DNA from: Bosea sp. Tri-49
Lineage (GTDB): Bacteria > Pseudomonadota > Alphaproteobacteria > Rhizobiales > Beijerinckiaceae
Assembly (NCBI RefSeq): GCF_003952665.1
Contig: NZ_CP017946.1
Coordinates: 2,666,001 to 2,730,000 of the forward strand
Length of the DNA: 64,000 bases
Direction: 5' to 3'
Shown: positions 17,010 to 26,694 of the stretch, one piece after another
Layout: each line of letters begins with the position of its first letter
How positions within the stretch are numbered: the stretch's first letter is position 1
Translations under genes and position numbers: made by a program
Notes under the pieces: model-generated
The model's input: only the letters and a program-made list of their open reading frames with translations
Databases searched by the model: none
What the model was told of the DNA's origin: nothing

Positions 17010-17942
17010 TCACGCCACCACCGCACCCTTGCGCTCGACGATCATGCCGTAGGCTTGAGGCTCGCGGTGCTTGGCGAAGTTGAAGGTCGAATTCTTGTAG
17101 CTGTTGCCGAGGTCGAGATCGCAGCGCGCGACGACGAGTTCATCGTCCTCGGTCACCGCCTGCGCTACCACCTCGCCGGTCGGGGCGATGATGCAGGAGC
17201 CGCCGATCTGGTCGACGCCGGCCTCGAGCCCGGCCTTGGCGACGCCGACGACCCAGGTCGCGTTCTGGTAGGCGCCGGCCTGCATGACGAGCTGGTTGTG
17301 GAAATTGCCGAGCCGGTCATGATCGGGCGCCGGCGGGTTGTGCTTGGGCGTGTTGTAGCCGAGCAGAACCATCTCGACGCCCTGCAGGCCCATGACCCGG
17401 TAGCTTTCGGGCCAGCGCCGGTCATTGCAGATCATCATGCCGAGCCGGCCGCCCATGGTCTCCCAGACCGGCCAGCCGAGATTGCCGGTCTCGAAATAGC
17501 GCTTCTCGAGATTCTGGAAGGGAGCGTCCAGGCGATGCTCGGGATGGCCCGGCAGATGGATCTTGCGGTATTTACCGACGATCTCACCGGCCTTGTCGAC
17601 GAGGATCGCGGTGTTGAAGCGGCGCTTGCGGCCGTCCTCATGGGCGAGCTCGGTATAGCCGAGATGGAAGCCGATCCCGAGCCGCTCGGCTTCAGCGAAG
17701 AGCGGCGCGGTCTCGTTCGAGGGCATGGCGCTCTCGAAATAGCTGTCAATCTCCGCCTCATCATCCATCCACCAATGCGGGAAGAAGGCGGTCAGCGCCG
17801 CTTCCGGATAGACGACGAGGTCGCAGCCATTCGATTTCGCCTGACGCATCAGATCGATCAGGCGCGCAACCGCCTGCCTGCGGCTCTCCTCGCGCTGGAT
17901 CGGCCCGAGTTGGGCAGCGCCGACGGTCAGAATGCGAGGCAT
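17010..17942 (-). CDS. N-carbamoyl-D-amino-acid hydrolase (nitrilase superfamily)
   Basis: The 310-residue protein is a carbon-nitrogen hydrolase. Glu47 (VYPEAAL), Lys127 (GKYRKIHLPG) and Cys172 (MMICNDRRWPE) form the catalytic triad at the positions known for Agrobacterium D-carbamoylase, and PGHPEHR and NTPKHNPPAPDHD match that family. It hydrolyses N-carbamoyl-D-amino acids to the free D-amino acid, CO2 and ammonia. It is probably the first gene of the minus-strand block that continues to the PLP enzyme. Start ATG 17942 fits the family's N-terminus. Confidence 0.9.
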   Translation of the reverse strand: MPRILTVGAAQLGPIQREESRRQAVARLIDLMRQAKSNGCDLVVYPEAALTAFFPHWWMDDEAEIDSYFESAMPSNETAPLFAEAERLGIGFHLGYTELAHEDGRKRRFNTAILVDKAGEIVGKYRKIHLPGHPEHRLDAPFQNLEKRYFETGNLGWPVWETMGGRLGMMICNDRRWPESYRVMGLQGVEMVLLGYNTPKHNPPAPDHDRLGNFHNQLVMQAGAYQNATWVVGVAKAGLEAGVDQIGGSCIIAPTGEVVAQAVTEDDELVVARCDLDLGNSYKNSTFNFAKHREPQAYGMIVERKGAVVA

Positions 17943-18122
17943 GGCAAAGGCTCCTGCTGTGCTTGACTGTTAGCGAGGGCCGCCGCTGCAGATGTGCGGC
18001 GTTATCCCTGTGCGCCATTGCGCAGTTGCCGTTGCGGCAATAGCGTCGAGCGTTCCCTCTGGGCTCGGTCCGGAACCGCCGGCCGCGGCTGCCGAGGCAG
18101 CACCGAGCTTCGGACCAAGCCC

Positions 18123-18422
18123 ATGACCACGTTCAATGTCGTTCGCTTCCGCATCAAGCCCGGCCGGGAGGCGGAGTTCCTCGATGCCCATCGCGGCGGC
18201 AAGGCCAGTTGGCCGGGCCTCGCGAAGGGGCACATCATCAAGACCGGTGACCATTCCTATTGCCTGATCGGCGAATGGGCCGACCTCGCCGCGCTGAAGG
18301 GCGCTCGCGACCAGATGATCGCGACGCTCAATAGCTTCCGCGACACGCTCGAAGATCTTGGCGGCAATCTCGGCGTCACCGACGCGGTGTCCGGCGACGT
18401 CGTCGTCGATCTTCGCGCCTAG
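18123..18422 (+). CDS. Small dimeric alpha-beta barrel protein (antibiotic-biosynthesis monooxygenase-like)
   Basis: The 99-residue protein opens MTTFNVVRFRIKPGREAEFL, a ferredoxin-like beta strand and helix typical of ABM/EthD-like dimeric barrels, with SYCLIGEWADLAALKGAR in the second half. It has no clear catalytic residues. ATG 18123 begins the conserved fold; the upstream extension is low complexity. It is isolated between two minus-strand blocks. Its role is unknown. Confidence 0.7.
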   Translation: MTTFNVVRFRIKPGREAEFLDAHRGGKASWPGLAKGHIIKTGDHSYCLIGEWADLAALKGARDQMIATLNSFRDTLEDLGGNLGVTDAVSGDVVVDLRA

Positions 18423-18560
18423 CGCCCAGCCGGCAGTCCCATGACGGAAAGCGGCCGCGTCGCAGCGCGAGTGAGTTCGCGCGCCTGCGAGCCAATTCGA
18501 CGAACGGACCGGGCTCCGACGAGGCCCGACAGCAACGCATGACATGACGCCAGGCCGCTT

Positions 18561-19448
18561 TCAGATGCTTTTGGCGAGTCTTGGATCGAGCGAGTCGCGC
18601 AATCCGTCGCCGAGCAGGTTCACGGCGAGCACGGTGATCGACAGGAACACAGCCGGGAAGAAGACGATATGCGGCCTGACCTGCCAGAGCGCCCTGCCCT
18701 CGGCCATGATGTTGCCCCAGGACGGGGTCGCAGGCGGCACGCCGGCGCCGATGAAGGACAGGATCGCCTCGATGATCATGGCGCTGGCGCAGATATAGGT
18801 CGCCTGCACCGTCATCGGCGCGATTGTGTTGGGCAGGATGTGCTTGATGATGATGCGCGGCACGCGGGCGCCATTCGAGATCGCCGCCTCAACATAAGGC
18901 TGCTCGCGCAAAGAGAGCACGACGCTGCGGACCAGGCGGGCGACGCGCGGGATCTCGGCGATGGTGATGGCAAGGATGACGTTGCCGACCGAGCCACGCG
19001 TCAGCGCCATCAATGCGATAGCGAGCAGGATCGGCGGGATCGACATCATGCCGTCGATGACGCGCATGACGATGCCGTCGGCCCAGCGCACGAAGCCGGA
19101 GAACAACCCGATCGCCAGACCCACGACCGACGCCAGGATGGCGACTGAGAAGCCGACGATCAGCGAGACCCGCGCGCCGTAGACGACACGCGAATAGATG
19201 TCGCGGCCGAGCATGTCGGTGCCGAACCAGTACAATTCGGACGGCACGCGCGTGCGCCTGGAGGTGGCGATCGCCGTCGGATCGACCGTGAAGAGCAAGG
19301 GCGCGAACACCGCGATGAAGATCATCAGCAGCAGGAGGAAGCCGCCGATGGCGACCGACGGGTGCTTGCGCAGATAGGAGCGCCTGGGCGGCTTGACGCC
19401 CGCGCCGATTTCATCCGCCAGGGGCAGTGGAGCAGCTGGAGCGGTCAA
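18561..19448 (-). CDS. ABC transporter permease, DppC type (second system)
   Basis: The 295-residue permease has a cytoplasmic lead, a first helix near residues 32-52, then FGTDMLGRDIYSRVVYGARV, and the EAA loop QPYVEAAISNGARVPRIIIKH. It ends with LAVNLLGDGLRDSLDPRL, the standard DppC terminus. Its start overlaps the stop of the DppB-type gene by four bases. No ATPase gene follows. Confidence 0.92.
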   Translation of the reverse strand: MTAPAAPLPLADEIGAGVKPPRRSYLRKHPSVAIGGFLLLLMIFIAVFAPLLFTVDPTAIATSRRTRVPSELYWFGTDMLGRDIYSRVVYGARVSLIVGFSVAILASVVGLAIGLFSGFVRWADGIVMRVIDGMMSIPPILLAIALMALTRGSVGNVILAITIAEIPRVARLVRSVVLSLREQPYVEAAISNGARVPRIIIKHILPNTIAPMTVQATYICASAMIIEAILSFIGAGVPPATPSWGNIMAEGRALWQVRPHIVFFPAVFLSITVLAVNLLGDGLRDSLDPRLAKSI

Positions 19449-20386
19449 TAGCGTATCCTCGGGTCGACGAGGGTGTAGATCAGGTCGACGGCCAGGTTCA
19501 CCAGCACGTAGACGAACGAGAAGATCAGCACGACGCCCTGGATGACCGGATAGTCGCGGCGCAGGATCGCATCGAGCGTGAGCCGGCCGAGCCCTGGAAT
19601 GGCGAAGACGCTCTCGGTGACGACGGCGCCACCGATCAGCAGCGCGACACCGATGCCGATGATGGTGACGACCGGCACCGCCGCGTTCTTCAGCGAATGC
19701 AGGAAGAGCACGTCACGGTTGCCGACGCCTTTCGCCTGGGCGGTGCGGACATAATCCTGCTGGAGCACCTCGAGCATGGTCGCGCGGGTGATGCGCGCGA
19801 TCAGCGCGATATAGACGGTCCCGAGCGTGATCGACGGCAGGATCAGGTTCTTGAACCAGGGCCAGATGCCTTGCGCGATCGGCGTGTAGCCCTGCACCGG
19901 CACCCAATCGAGCTTGAGCGCGAAGACATAGGCCAAGAGGTAGCCGATCACGAAGACCGGGACAGAAAAGCCGAACACGGCAAAGCCGACCACGGCGCGA
20001 TCGACCCAGGTACCGGCCTTCCAGGCCGCGATGACGCCGAGCGGCACGGCGATCGACACCGCCAGGATCAGCGTCAGCACCATCAGTGACAGCGTCGGCT
20101 CGATGCGCTGGGCGATCAGCTGCGTCACCGGCAGCGAGGTGAAGATCGAGGTGCCGAGGTCACCTTGCAGCACCCGGAAGAACCATTCGCCGAAGCGGAC
20201 GAGATAGGGCCGGTCGAGCCCGAGACTCTGGCGGATGCGCTCGACATCGGCCGGCGAGGCCTGGTCACCGGCGATCACGGCGGCCGGATCGCCCGGCGCG
20301 ATGTAGAGGAGCGAGAAGACGAACAGCGCCACGAAAGCCATGACGGGGATCGTCGTGATGATGCGTCTGATGATGAATGCGAGCAT
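19445..20386 (-). CDS. ABC transporter permease, DppB type (second system)
   Basis: The 313-residue permease begins MLAFIIRRIITTIPVMAFVA and has the APGDPAAVIAG loop, about six membrane helices and the ATPase-coupling segment YVRTAQAKGVGNRDVLF. It lies 119 bases after the binding-protein gene and pairs with the DppC-type subunit. The set is co-directional with an amidase and a carbamoylase upstream, so it probably imports their amide substrate. Confidence 0.92.
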   Translation of the reverse strand: MLAFIIRRIITTIPVMAFVALFVFSLLYIAPGDPAAVIAGDQASPADVERIRQSLGLDRPYLVRFGEWFFRVLQGDLGTSIFTSLPVTQLIAQRIEPTLSLMVLTLILAVSIAVPLGVIAAWKAGTWVDRAVVGFAVFGFSVPVFVIGYLLAYVFALKLDWVPVQGYTPIAQGIWPWFKNLILPSITLGTVYIALIARITRATMLEVLQQDYVRTAQAKGVGNRDVLFLHSLKNAAVPVVTIIGIGVALLIGGAVVTESVFAIPGLGRLTLDAILRRDYPVIQGVVLIFSFVYVLVNLAVDLIYTLVDPRIRY

Positions 20387-20505
20387 CGAAACCCTGAGTT
20401 GCCGCTGCTGGCGCCGGACCGATCAGGATTGCGATCCCGATAGATCCGGCGGGCGTGATCTGGGCCATGCCCCAGCTAAAGCCGGGACATAGGCTTGCTC
20501 TGGTC

Positions 20506-22104
20506 TCAGCCCTTCGCGACGTTCCAGAAGAAGGGCAGCGGGCCGCTGGTCACACCGGTGACGTTCTTCCGCCAGGCCTGATAGCCCAGGTAGAAGCCGG
20601 TCGGCGCGTAGACGACGTTCTCGACAGCGGCCTTGTTGAGCCGGTCCATCGCCGCCTTCTCCTCGGCCTGATCCTTGGCATTGAACCAGTTGGTGACCTC
20701 GGTCTCGACCGCCGGCACGTCCGGCCAGCCGAACCAGGCCTTGTCGCCATTGGCCCGGATCGCTGTGTAGGAGGACGGGTTGATGCAGTCCGCGCCGGCA
20801 TGCCAGGTGTGGAACATGCTCCAGCCGCCCTGGCTCGGCGGTGTCTTCTGGGCGCGCCGGGCACCGACCGTACCCCAGTCAGTGGCGACGAAATCGACCT
20901 TCAGGCCGATGCTCTTGAGCAGTTCGGCGGTGACGTCGCCCATCGCCTTGGTCGCCGACATGTCCTGCGCCACCACGCAGATCACCGGCTCGCCATTATA
21001 GCCGGACTCGGCGATGAGCTTCTTGGCGGCCGCGACGTTCTTCATCTTCAGCATATCGCCGCCGGCTTCGGTGTAGAGCGGCGTGCCGGGGGTGAAGAAG
21101 CCGGGCAGCGGCTTCCAGAGCTTGTCGTCGTCACCGACGATCGAGCGCATGAAGTCTTCCTGGTTCATCGCCGTCAGCACCGCCTGGCGCACCTTCAGAT
21201 TGTTGAAGGGCGGATGCAGGTGGTTCATGCGGAAGGCGCCGATATTGCCGAGCGGATCGCCGATATCGACGTTGATGTCCTTGTGAGCCTTTAGGACCGG
21301 CACGAGATCCGAGAGCGGGGTTTCCCACCAGTCGACCTCGCCGCTCTGCAGAGCGGCTGCCGCGGTCGCGGCATCGGGGATGATCACCCATTCGACGCGG
21401 TCGACCAAGATATTCTTGCCGCCGGCGAGCCAATCGGCCTTCTCGGAGCGCGGCACATAGTCGGCGAACTTCTCGAAGACGGCCTTGGCGCCCGGCACCC
21501 ATTCATTGCGGGCGAACTTCATCGGCCCGGAGCCGACATATTCGGTGATCTGCGTGAACGGATCGGTCTTGGCGATGCGCTCGGGCATGATGAAGGAGCA
21601 CGGCGCGTTGTTCTTGGCGAGCGCCAACAGCATCTTCGGGAAGGGCTGCTTGAGCTTCCATGTCCAAGTCCGATCGTCGACGGCGGAGAGCTCGTTCTCG
21701 ATCGCCTTGATCATTAGGCCCATCGGGTCGCGGGCCTGCCAGCGCTTGAGGCTCTGCACCACGTCCTTGGCGAGCACCGGCGTGCCGTCATGGAACTTGA
21801 GGCCGGAACGCAGCTTGAAGGTCCAGGTCAGCCCGTCGGAGGAAACTTCTTCGCCTTCGACCATCTGGCGCTGCGGCTGGAACTTCGAATCGATGCCGTA
21901 GAGCGTGTCCCAGACCAATGCTGCGGCATTGCGGACGACGTATTGCGTTCCCCAGATCGGGTCGAAATTGGCGAGATTGGCCTGCGGCACAAAGCGCAGC
22001 GTCTTGGCGGCAGCGCCTTGCGAGAGCGCCGGCATGGCGAGACCGCCGGTTGCTGCCAGAACGCCGGTCCCGGCGGCGGTCTTCAGAAAATTCCTGCGGT
22101 CCAT
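20506..22104 (-). CDS. ABC transporter substrate-binding protein, SBP_bac_5 (second system)
   Basis: The 532-residue precursor has a twin-arginine-like leader (MDRRNFLKTAAGTGVLAATG), then KTLRFVPQANLANFDPIWG. LRSGLKFHDGTPVLAKDV and NNLKVRQAVLTAMNQEDF are family hallmarks. It is periplasmic and delivers ligand to the following two permeases. It lies 223 bases after the amidase gene, so it may have its own promoter in addition to read-through. The ligand is unknown. Confidence 0.9.
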   Translation of the reverse strand: MDRRNFLKTAAGTGVLAATGGLAMPALSQGAAAKTLRFVPQANLANFDPIWGTQYVVRNAAALVWDTLYGIDSKFQPQRQMVEGEEVSSDGLTWTFKLRSGLKFHDGTPVLAKDVVQSLKRWQARDPMGLMIKAIENELSAVDDRTWTWKLKQPFPKMLLALAKNNAPCSFIMPERIAKTDPFTQITEYVGSGPMKFARNEWVPGAKAVFEKFADYVPRSEKADWLAGGKNILVDRVEWVIIPDAATAAAALQSGEVDWWETPLSDLVPVLKAHKDINVDIGDPLGNIGAFRMNHLHPPFNNLKVRQAVLTAMNQEDFMRSIVGDDDKLWKPLPGFFTPGTPLYTEAGGDMLKMKNVAAAKKLIAESGYNGEPVICVVAQDMSATKAMGDVTAELLKSIGLKVDFVATDWGTVGARRAQKTPPSQGGWSMFHTWHAGADCINPSSYTAIRANGDKAWFGWPDVPAVETEVTNWFNAKDQAEEKAAMDRLNKAAVENVVYAPTGFYLGYQAWRKNVTGVTSGPLPFFWNVAKG

Positions 22105-22327
22105 CTTGTACTCTCCCCTGAAGCGGCGGCGGCCTCTGATCGGGCGACCTTGCCTAGAGTGTGGGCAGAAAAATCTGCACCTGACAACACGCTTGACGGG
22201 TCGCTACGACAAGAATTGGCTCTGCAGGGTTCGTGCCAGACGGAACTGGTTTGCCGCCCGCGACATCGTTTGCAAACAAATGACGCGCGAGCCCACCCAG
22301 CCGCCGCAGAAAATTGCGCCCTAAAAA

Positions 22328-23740
22328 CTAAATCGATTTGATCGGCGCGTCGACACGGGCGAAGGGCCGCGCCGCCTCGAAGGCCGCGGCCGCCTGCATC
22401 ACCAGCGCATCATTGCCGAAGGCCCCGACGATTTGCAGGCTCGCCGGCAATCCGGCCGAAGTCAGCCCGCACGGGACGGCGGCGGCTGGCTGCTGCGTGA
22501 TGTTGAACGGGTAGGTCAGCGGCGTCCAGCGCGTCCAATCCTCGCCATAACGGCCATGCTCGGGCGTGTTGCGGCCCACAGAGAAGGCCGGCAGCGGCAG
22601 TGTCGGCGACAGCAGGAGATCGAAGCGCTCGTGGAACTGCGCCATCTGATAGGCGAGCGCATTGCGTTGGTACAGCAGGGCATCGACATAGGTCGCGCTG
22701 TCGATCGCCTCGCCAATCTCGGCGGCCGCGACCAGGCCCGGATCCATCTGCGCGCGCGCGGCCACATCGGCACTGCGCAATGCCAGCGCCGCGCCGGCGG
22801 ACCAGAGCGTCGTCAGGGTCGCGATCGGGTCGTCGAAGCCAGGATCGACCTCCTCCACCGTCGCGCCAAGCTCGCGGAACGCCAGCGCCGCCGCGTGCGT
22901 CAGAGCCGCGATCTCAGGATCGACCAGGGCGTCGCCACCAAGCCGCGGCGACCAGGCGATGCGCAGACCGCGCACGCCGCGATCAAGCTCCGCCATGAAG
23001 TCGGGCGGCATGTCCTTGAAGGCGGTCATATCGCGAGCGTCAGGCCGGCCGATCGCATTCATGGCGAGGGCGGAATCGCGCACGGTGCGGGTCAGCGGGC
23101 CGAGATGCGCCAGGAACCCCATCACCGAGGCGGGCCAAGCCGGCACGCGGCCATAGGTCGGCTTCAGGCCGAAGACCCCGCAGAAGGCAGCAGGAATGCG
23201 CACAGAGCCGGCGCCATCGGTGCCGAGATGGATGCAGCCGAGATTGAGCGCGGCAGCGACGGCGGCGCCCGAAGAGGAGCCTCCCGGGCCGGTCGAGACA
23301 TCCCAGGGATTGCGGGTGATGCCGGAGAAGGGCGAATCGCCGACGCCCTTCCAGCCATATTCCGGCATGGTCGTCTTGCCGAGGAAGACACAGCCGGCCT
23401 CGCGCAGCCGCGCCGTCGCGGGCGCGTCCTGCTGAAAGGGCACATCGGAGGCGATCGCGGAGCCGCGCCGCATCGGCCAGCCGGCAACGCCGAGATTGTC
23501 CTTGATCGTCACCGGCACGCCGTCAAGCGGACCGAGCGCCTCGCCTTTCAGCCAACGCGCCTGCGCGGCCTCGGCCATGGCGAGCGTCACGCCCTCCTCG
23601 CGGACGACGAAGGCATTCACCTCCGGCTCGAAACGGTCGATGCGGGCAAGCGCATCCCTGGCGACCTCGACCGGGGAGAGTTCGCGAGCGGCATAGAGGC
23701 CGCCGAGTTCGGCGGCGGACAGCGAAGCGATGGCGGTCAT
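22328..23740 (-). CDS. Amidase (amidase-signature family)
   Basis: The 470-residue enzyme shows the amidase-signature Ser-cisSer-Lys triad: Lys80 in GVPVTIKDNL, the cis-Ser in GPGGSSSGAA (151-160), and nucleophile Ser179 in LGTDGAGSVRIP. It hydrolyses carboxylic amides to acid and ammonia; the exact substrate cannot be set. It has no signal peptide. It starts 14 bases after the M20 hydrolase stop, so the pair is co-expressed. No gatB or gatC lies nearby, so a GatA role is unlikely. Confidence 0.9.
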   Translation of the reverse strand: MTAIASLSAAELGGLYAARELSPVEVARDALARIDRFEPEVNAFVVREEGVTLAMAEAAQARWLKGEALGPLDGVPVTIKDNLGVAGWPMRRGSAIASDVPFQQDAPATARLREAGCVFLGKTTMPEYGWKGVGDSPFSGITRNPWDVSTGPGGSSSGAAVAAALNLGCIHLGTDGAGSVRIPAAFCGVFGLKPTYGRVPAWPASVMGFLAHLGPLTRTVRDSALAMNAIGRPDARDMTAFKDMPPDFMAELDRGVRGLRIAWSPRLGGDALVDPEIAALTHAAALAFRELGATVEEVDPGFDDPIATLTTLWSAGAALALRSADVAARAQMDPGLVAAAEIGEAIDSATYVDALLYQRNALAYQMAQFHERFDLLLSPTLPLPAFSVGRNTPEHGRYGEDWTRWTPLTYPFNITQQPAAAVPCGLTSAGLPASLQIVGAFGNDALVMQAAAAFEAARPFARVDAPIKSI

Positions 23741-23754
23741 GACTGGAATCCCCG

Positions 23755-24984
23755 TCAGGCGTTGGCGGCGCGCCAGGCGGCGCTGAGCAGGACATTGGCG
23801 CCGGCGACCATGTCGTCGTCGCTGCTGAGCTCGGCCGGATTGTGCGAGAGCCCGCCGATCGAGGGGATGAAGACCATCGCCGTCGGGCAGAGGCGCGACA
23901 TCATCTGCGCGTCATGGCCGGCGCCCGAGATCATCCGCCGAATCGGCAAGCCGAACTCGGCGGCGCTCGCCTCAACGCTGGCGATCAGCTCCTCGGCGAA
24001 GGGCGTCGCCGGGAAGCGGGCAAGATCGCGGAAGCTGATGGCGATGTCGTCGCGCGCCGATAATTCGGCGCAGAACTTCCGCACGGCCGCCTCGGCCTCA
24101 GCCAGTGGCGCGTCCAACGGATTGCGCAGGTCGAGCGTCATCACCACAGTCTCGGGCACGACGTTGACGTTGCCGGGCCGGACGCGGATCACGCCGGAAT
24201 TGGCGAGCTGGCCCGGGATCGTCTTGGTCAGCTCGTTGGCGAAGATGTTGATTCGCGCCGCGGCGAGGCCGGGGTCCTTGCGATAGCGCATCGGCGTGGT
24301 GCCGGCATGGCTCGGCCGCCCCGTGAGAGTCAGCTCGAGCCAGCAGATCGCCTGGATGCCGGTGACTGCGCCGAGCCCGCCGCCCTCGCTCTCCAGCACC
24401 GGCCCCTGCTCGATATGCAGTTCGAGATAGGCATGCGCCGGCAGGAAGCCCGGTTGTTCCGCGCCGTGATAGCCGATGCGCTTCAGCTCGCTGCCGAGCA
24501 CGGCGCCGTCAGCATCGAGTTCGACGTGAGCAGCCTCGACGCTCATCCCGCCGGCCCAGACATAGGAGCCGAGCATGTCGGGGTGGAAGCGCGCGCCCTC
24601 CTCATTGGTGAAGGCGATCACCGCCATGTCGCGTTTGGGGGTCACGCCGGCATCGCGCAGCGCCGCCAGCACCTCGACGCCGCCGATCACGCCCAGCGCT
24701 CCGTCGAAGCGCCCGCCGGTGCCAACCGTGTCGATATGCGAGCCCATGATCACCGCCGGCCCGTCTTCCTGGCCCTTGAGGATGCCGACGATATTGCCGA
24801 TCGCATCGACACGGACATCGAGGCCGAGCGCCTTCAGCTCGCCGACCAGCCAGTCGCGCCCCGCTTTGTCCTCATCGGTCAGCGCCAATCGCCGGCAGCC
24901 GCCCTCCGGCGTCGCGCCGATTTTCGACAGGGCCGCCAGTCGCGATACCAGGCGCTCCCCATCGATCCGCAGGTTGGTGCTCAT
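23755..24984 (-). CDS. M20 family N-carbamoyl/allantoate amidohydrolase (HyuC/AllC-like)
   Basis: The 409-residue enzyme belongs to the Zn-dependent hydantoinase/carbamoylase branch of M20. Metal ligands are visible as His83 (GSHIDTV), Asp94 (GGRFDGALG) and Glu128/Glu129 (FTNEEGARF). The lid domain carries GITGIQAICW-type sequence and GRPSHAGTTPM. Such enzymes release L-amino acids from N-carbamoyl-L-amino acids, or act on ureido compounds such as allantoate. It heads a minus-strand operon with the amidase and probably the second ABC set, complementing the D-carbamoylase encoded at 17010-17942. Confidence 0.88.
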   Translation of the reverse strand: MSTNLRIDGERLVSRLAALSKIGATPEGGCRRLALTDEDKAGRDWLVGELKALGLDVRVDAIGNIVGILKGQEDGPAVIMGSHIDTVGTGGRFDGALGVIGGVEVLAALRDAGVTPKRDMAVIAFTNEEGARFHPDMLGSYVWAGGMSVEAAHVELDADGAVLGSELKRIGYHGAEQPGFLPAHAYLELHIEQGPVLESEGGGLGAVTGIQAICWLELTLTGRPSHAGTTPMRYRKDPGLAAARINIFANELTKTIPGQLANSGVIRVRPGNVNVVPETVVMTLDLRNPLDAPLAEAEAAVRKFCAELSARDDIAISFRDLARFPATPFAEELIASVEASAAEFGLPIRRMISGAGHDAQMMSRLCPTAMVFIPSIGGLSHNPAELSSDDDMVAGANVLLSAAWRAANA

Positions 24985-25169
24985 TTCGTCGGCTCTCCGC
25001 AGGCAGACATGGTTTGGTCGAGATGCGCAGCAGGCAGGAACCGGGCCGCACGCGCAAGAGGCAGAATCAGCGTTGCCGCGCGGACCGGCAGCGCGCCCCG
25101 CGCAGGGCGCGGCTCGCCCCGGCGCAACGAGGGCTGTGAAGGAGCAATTTGCCCAGATAAAAGGCAGCG

Positions 25170-26579
25170 ATGTCGCAGATCGCCCTTCCCTACCGGTCGG
25201 CGAGCCCCTGGCTCACCGAGGTCAAGGCCATGCTGGCGCTGAGCTGGCCGATGGTGCTGACCAATGTCGCGCAGACGGCGATGACTGCGACCGACGTCGT
25301 GATGATGGGTCATCTCGGCCCGGATGCGCTGGCGGCCGGCGCGCTCGCCTCCAATCTCTATATGGCCTTCCTGATCTTCGGCATCGGCGTGATGGCAGCC
25401 GTCGCGCCGATGGTCGCGATCGAGCTCGGGCGGAACCGGCATTCGGTCCGCGACGTGCGCCGCACGGTGCGCCAGGGCTTCTGGGTGGCGGCGACCATGG
25501 CTGGGCCGATGTGGCTCTGCCTGTGGCAAGCCGAGGCGATCCTGACGGCGATGGGCCAGAATCCGGCGCTGGCGAAAGCTGCCGCTTCCTATCTACACAC
25601 GCTACAATGGGGGCTCCTGCCCTTCTACTTCTATCTCGTCCTGCGCGGCTTCCTGGCGGCGCTGCAACGGCCGTTCTGGGTCTTCGTGACCGTGCTCTTC
25701 GCGGTCGTCTTCAACGCCTTCGCCAATTGGGTGCTGATGTTCGGACGACTCGGCTTCCCGGCGCTCGGCCTGCCCGGCTCGGGGATGGCGACGGCGCTGG
25801 CTTCGACCCTGATGTTCGCGGGTCTCGCCATGGTGGTCTCGCTCGACAGGCGCTTTCGGCGCTATCATCTGTTCGGCCGCTTCTGGCGACCGGACTGGAG
25901 CCGCTATCGCGCCTTCTGGCGGATGGGACTGCCGATCGGCACGACGGTCGGCTTCGAGGTCTGGATTTTCAACGGCGCCGCCTTCCTGATGGGTCTGCTC
26001 GGCCCGACCTCGCTCGCCGCCCATGCGATCGCGATCCAGATCGCCTCGCTGTGTTTCATGGTCCCGATGGGCATTGGCCAAGCCGGAACCGTCAGGGTCG
26101 GGCGTGCTTTCGGCGCCGGCGACAGCGAGGGCATCGCCCGTGCCGGTGCGACCGCGCTCGCGCTCGCCACCGCCTTCATGTGCTTCACAGCCCTGCTGAT
26201 GCTTCTGATCCCGCATTGGCTGGTCGTGCCGTTCCTCGACGCCACCAAGCCGCGCGCCGCCGAAGTGGCGCAGCTTGCCATGCTGTTCCTGTTCTATGCC
26301 GCGATCTTTCAGATCGTCGACGGCGTGCAGGTGGTCGGCGTCTCGATCCTGCGCGGCCTGCGCGATACGCGGGTACCGATGCTGTTTGCCGGCCTGGGAT
26401 ATTGGGGAATCGGCCTGCCGCTCTCGGCCGCCCTCGGCTTCCTCACGCCACTCGCCGGCGTCGGCATCTGGATCGGGCTTGCGGTCGGGCTCGCGATCGT
26501 CGCGGTGCTGATGCTGGCGCGCTGGTTCGCCCGCGAGCGGCTCGGCTTGACCAAGCGCGCCAGCGAGCAAGCCTCATAG
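25170..26579 (+). CDS. MATE family efflux transporter
   Basis: The 469-residue inner-membrane protein has about twelve helices. ALSWPMVLTNVAQTAMTATDVVMMG is split here across the first two helices and is typical of NorM-type MATE pumps. The second half repeats the pattern at GMGLPIGTTVGFEVWIF-like sequence. It exports cationic drugs or metabolites using a Na+ or H+ gradient. It is divergent from the M20 gene with a 185-base gap. Confidence 0.9.
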   Translation: MSQIALPYRSASPWLTEVKAMLALSWPMVLTNVAQTAMTATDVVMMGHLGPDALAAGALASNLYMAFLIFGIGVMAAVAPMVAIELGRNRHSVRDVRRTVRQGFWVAATMAGPMWLCLWQAEAILTAMGQNPALAKAAASYLHTLQWGLLPFYFYLVLRGFLAALQRPFWVFVTVLFAVVFNAFANWVLMFGRLGFPALGLPGSGMATALASTLMFAGLAMVVSLDRRFRRYHLFGRFWRPDWSRYRAFWRMGLPIGTTVGFEVWIFNGAAFLMGLLGPTSLAAHAIAIQIASLCFMVPMGIGQAGTVRVGRAFGAGDSEGIARAGATALALATAFMCFTALLMLLIPHWLVVPFLDATKPRAAEVAQLAMLFLFYAAIFQIVDGVQVVGVSILRGLRDTRVPMLFAGLGYWGIGLPLSAALGFLTPLAGVGIWIGLAVGLAIVAVLMLARWFARERLGLTKRASEQAS

Positions 26580-26694
26580 AGTTAACTGCTTCTTATTCGC
26601 AAGAATCCGCTAACTCTGGGTTGCACTTCCACGTGAATTGGCGGAGAATCTCCGGAACGATCCCTCATGCTGCAACGCTGAAGGGGGGAAGGTC

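Noticed and set aside
22433..24286. A 617-codon plus-strand frame opposite the amidase and carbamoylase
   Set aside because: Antisense shadow of genes with complete catalytic motifs; no ribosome site and no recognisable domain.
26578..26617. Inverted repeat AGAGTTA...TAACTCT upstream of the globin gene
   Set aside because: The seven-base arms are 26 bases apart and overlap the MATE stop codon. It does not match known NsrR or FNR sites, so I do not claim a regulator site.
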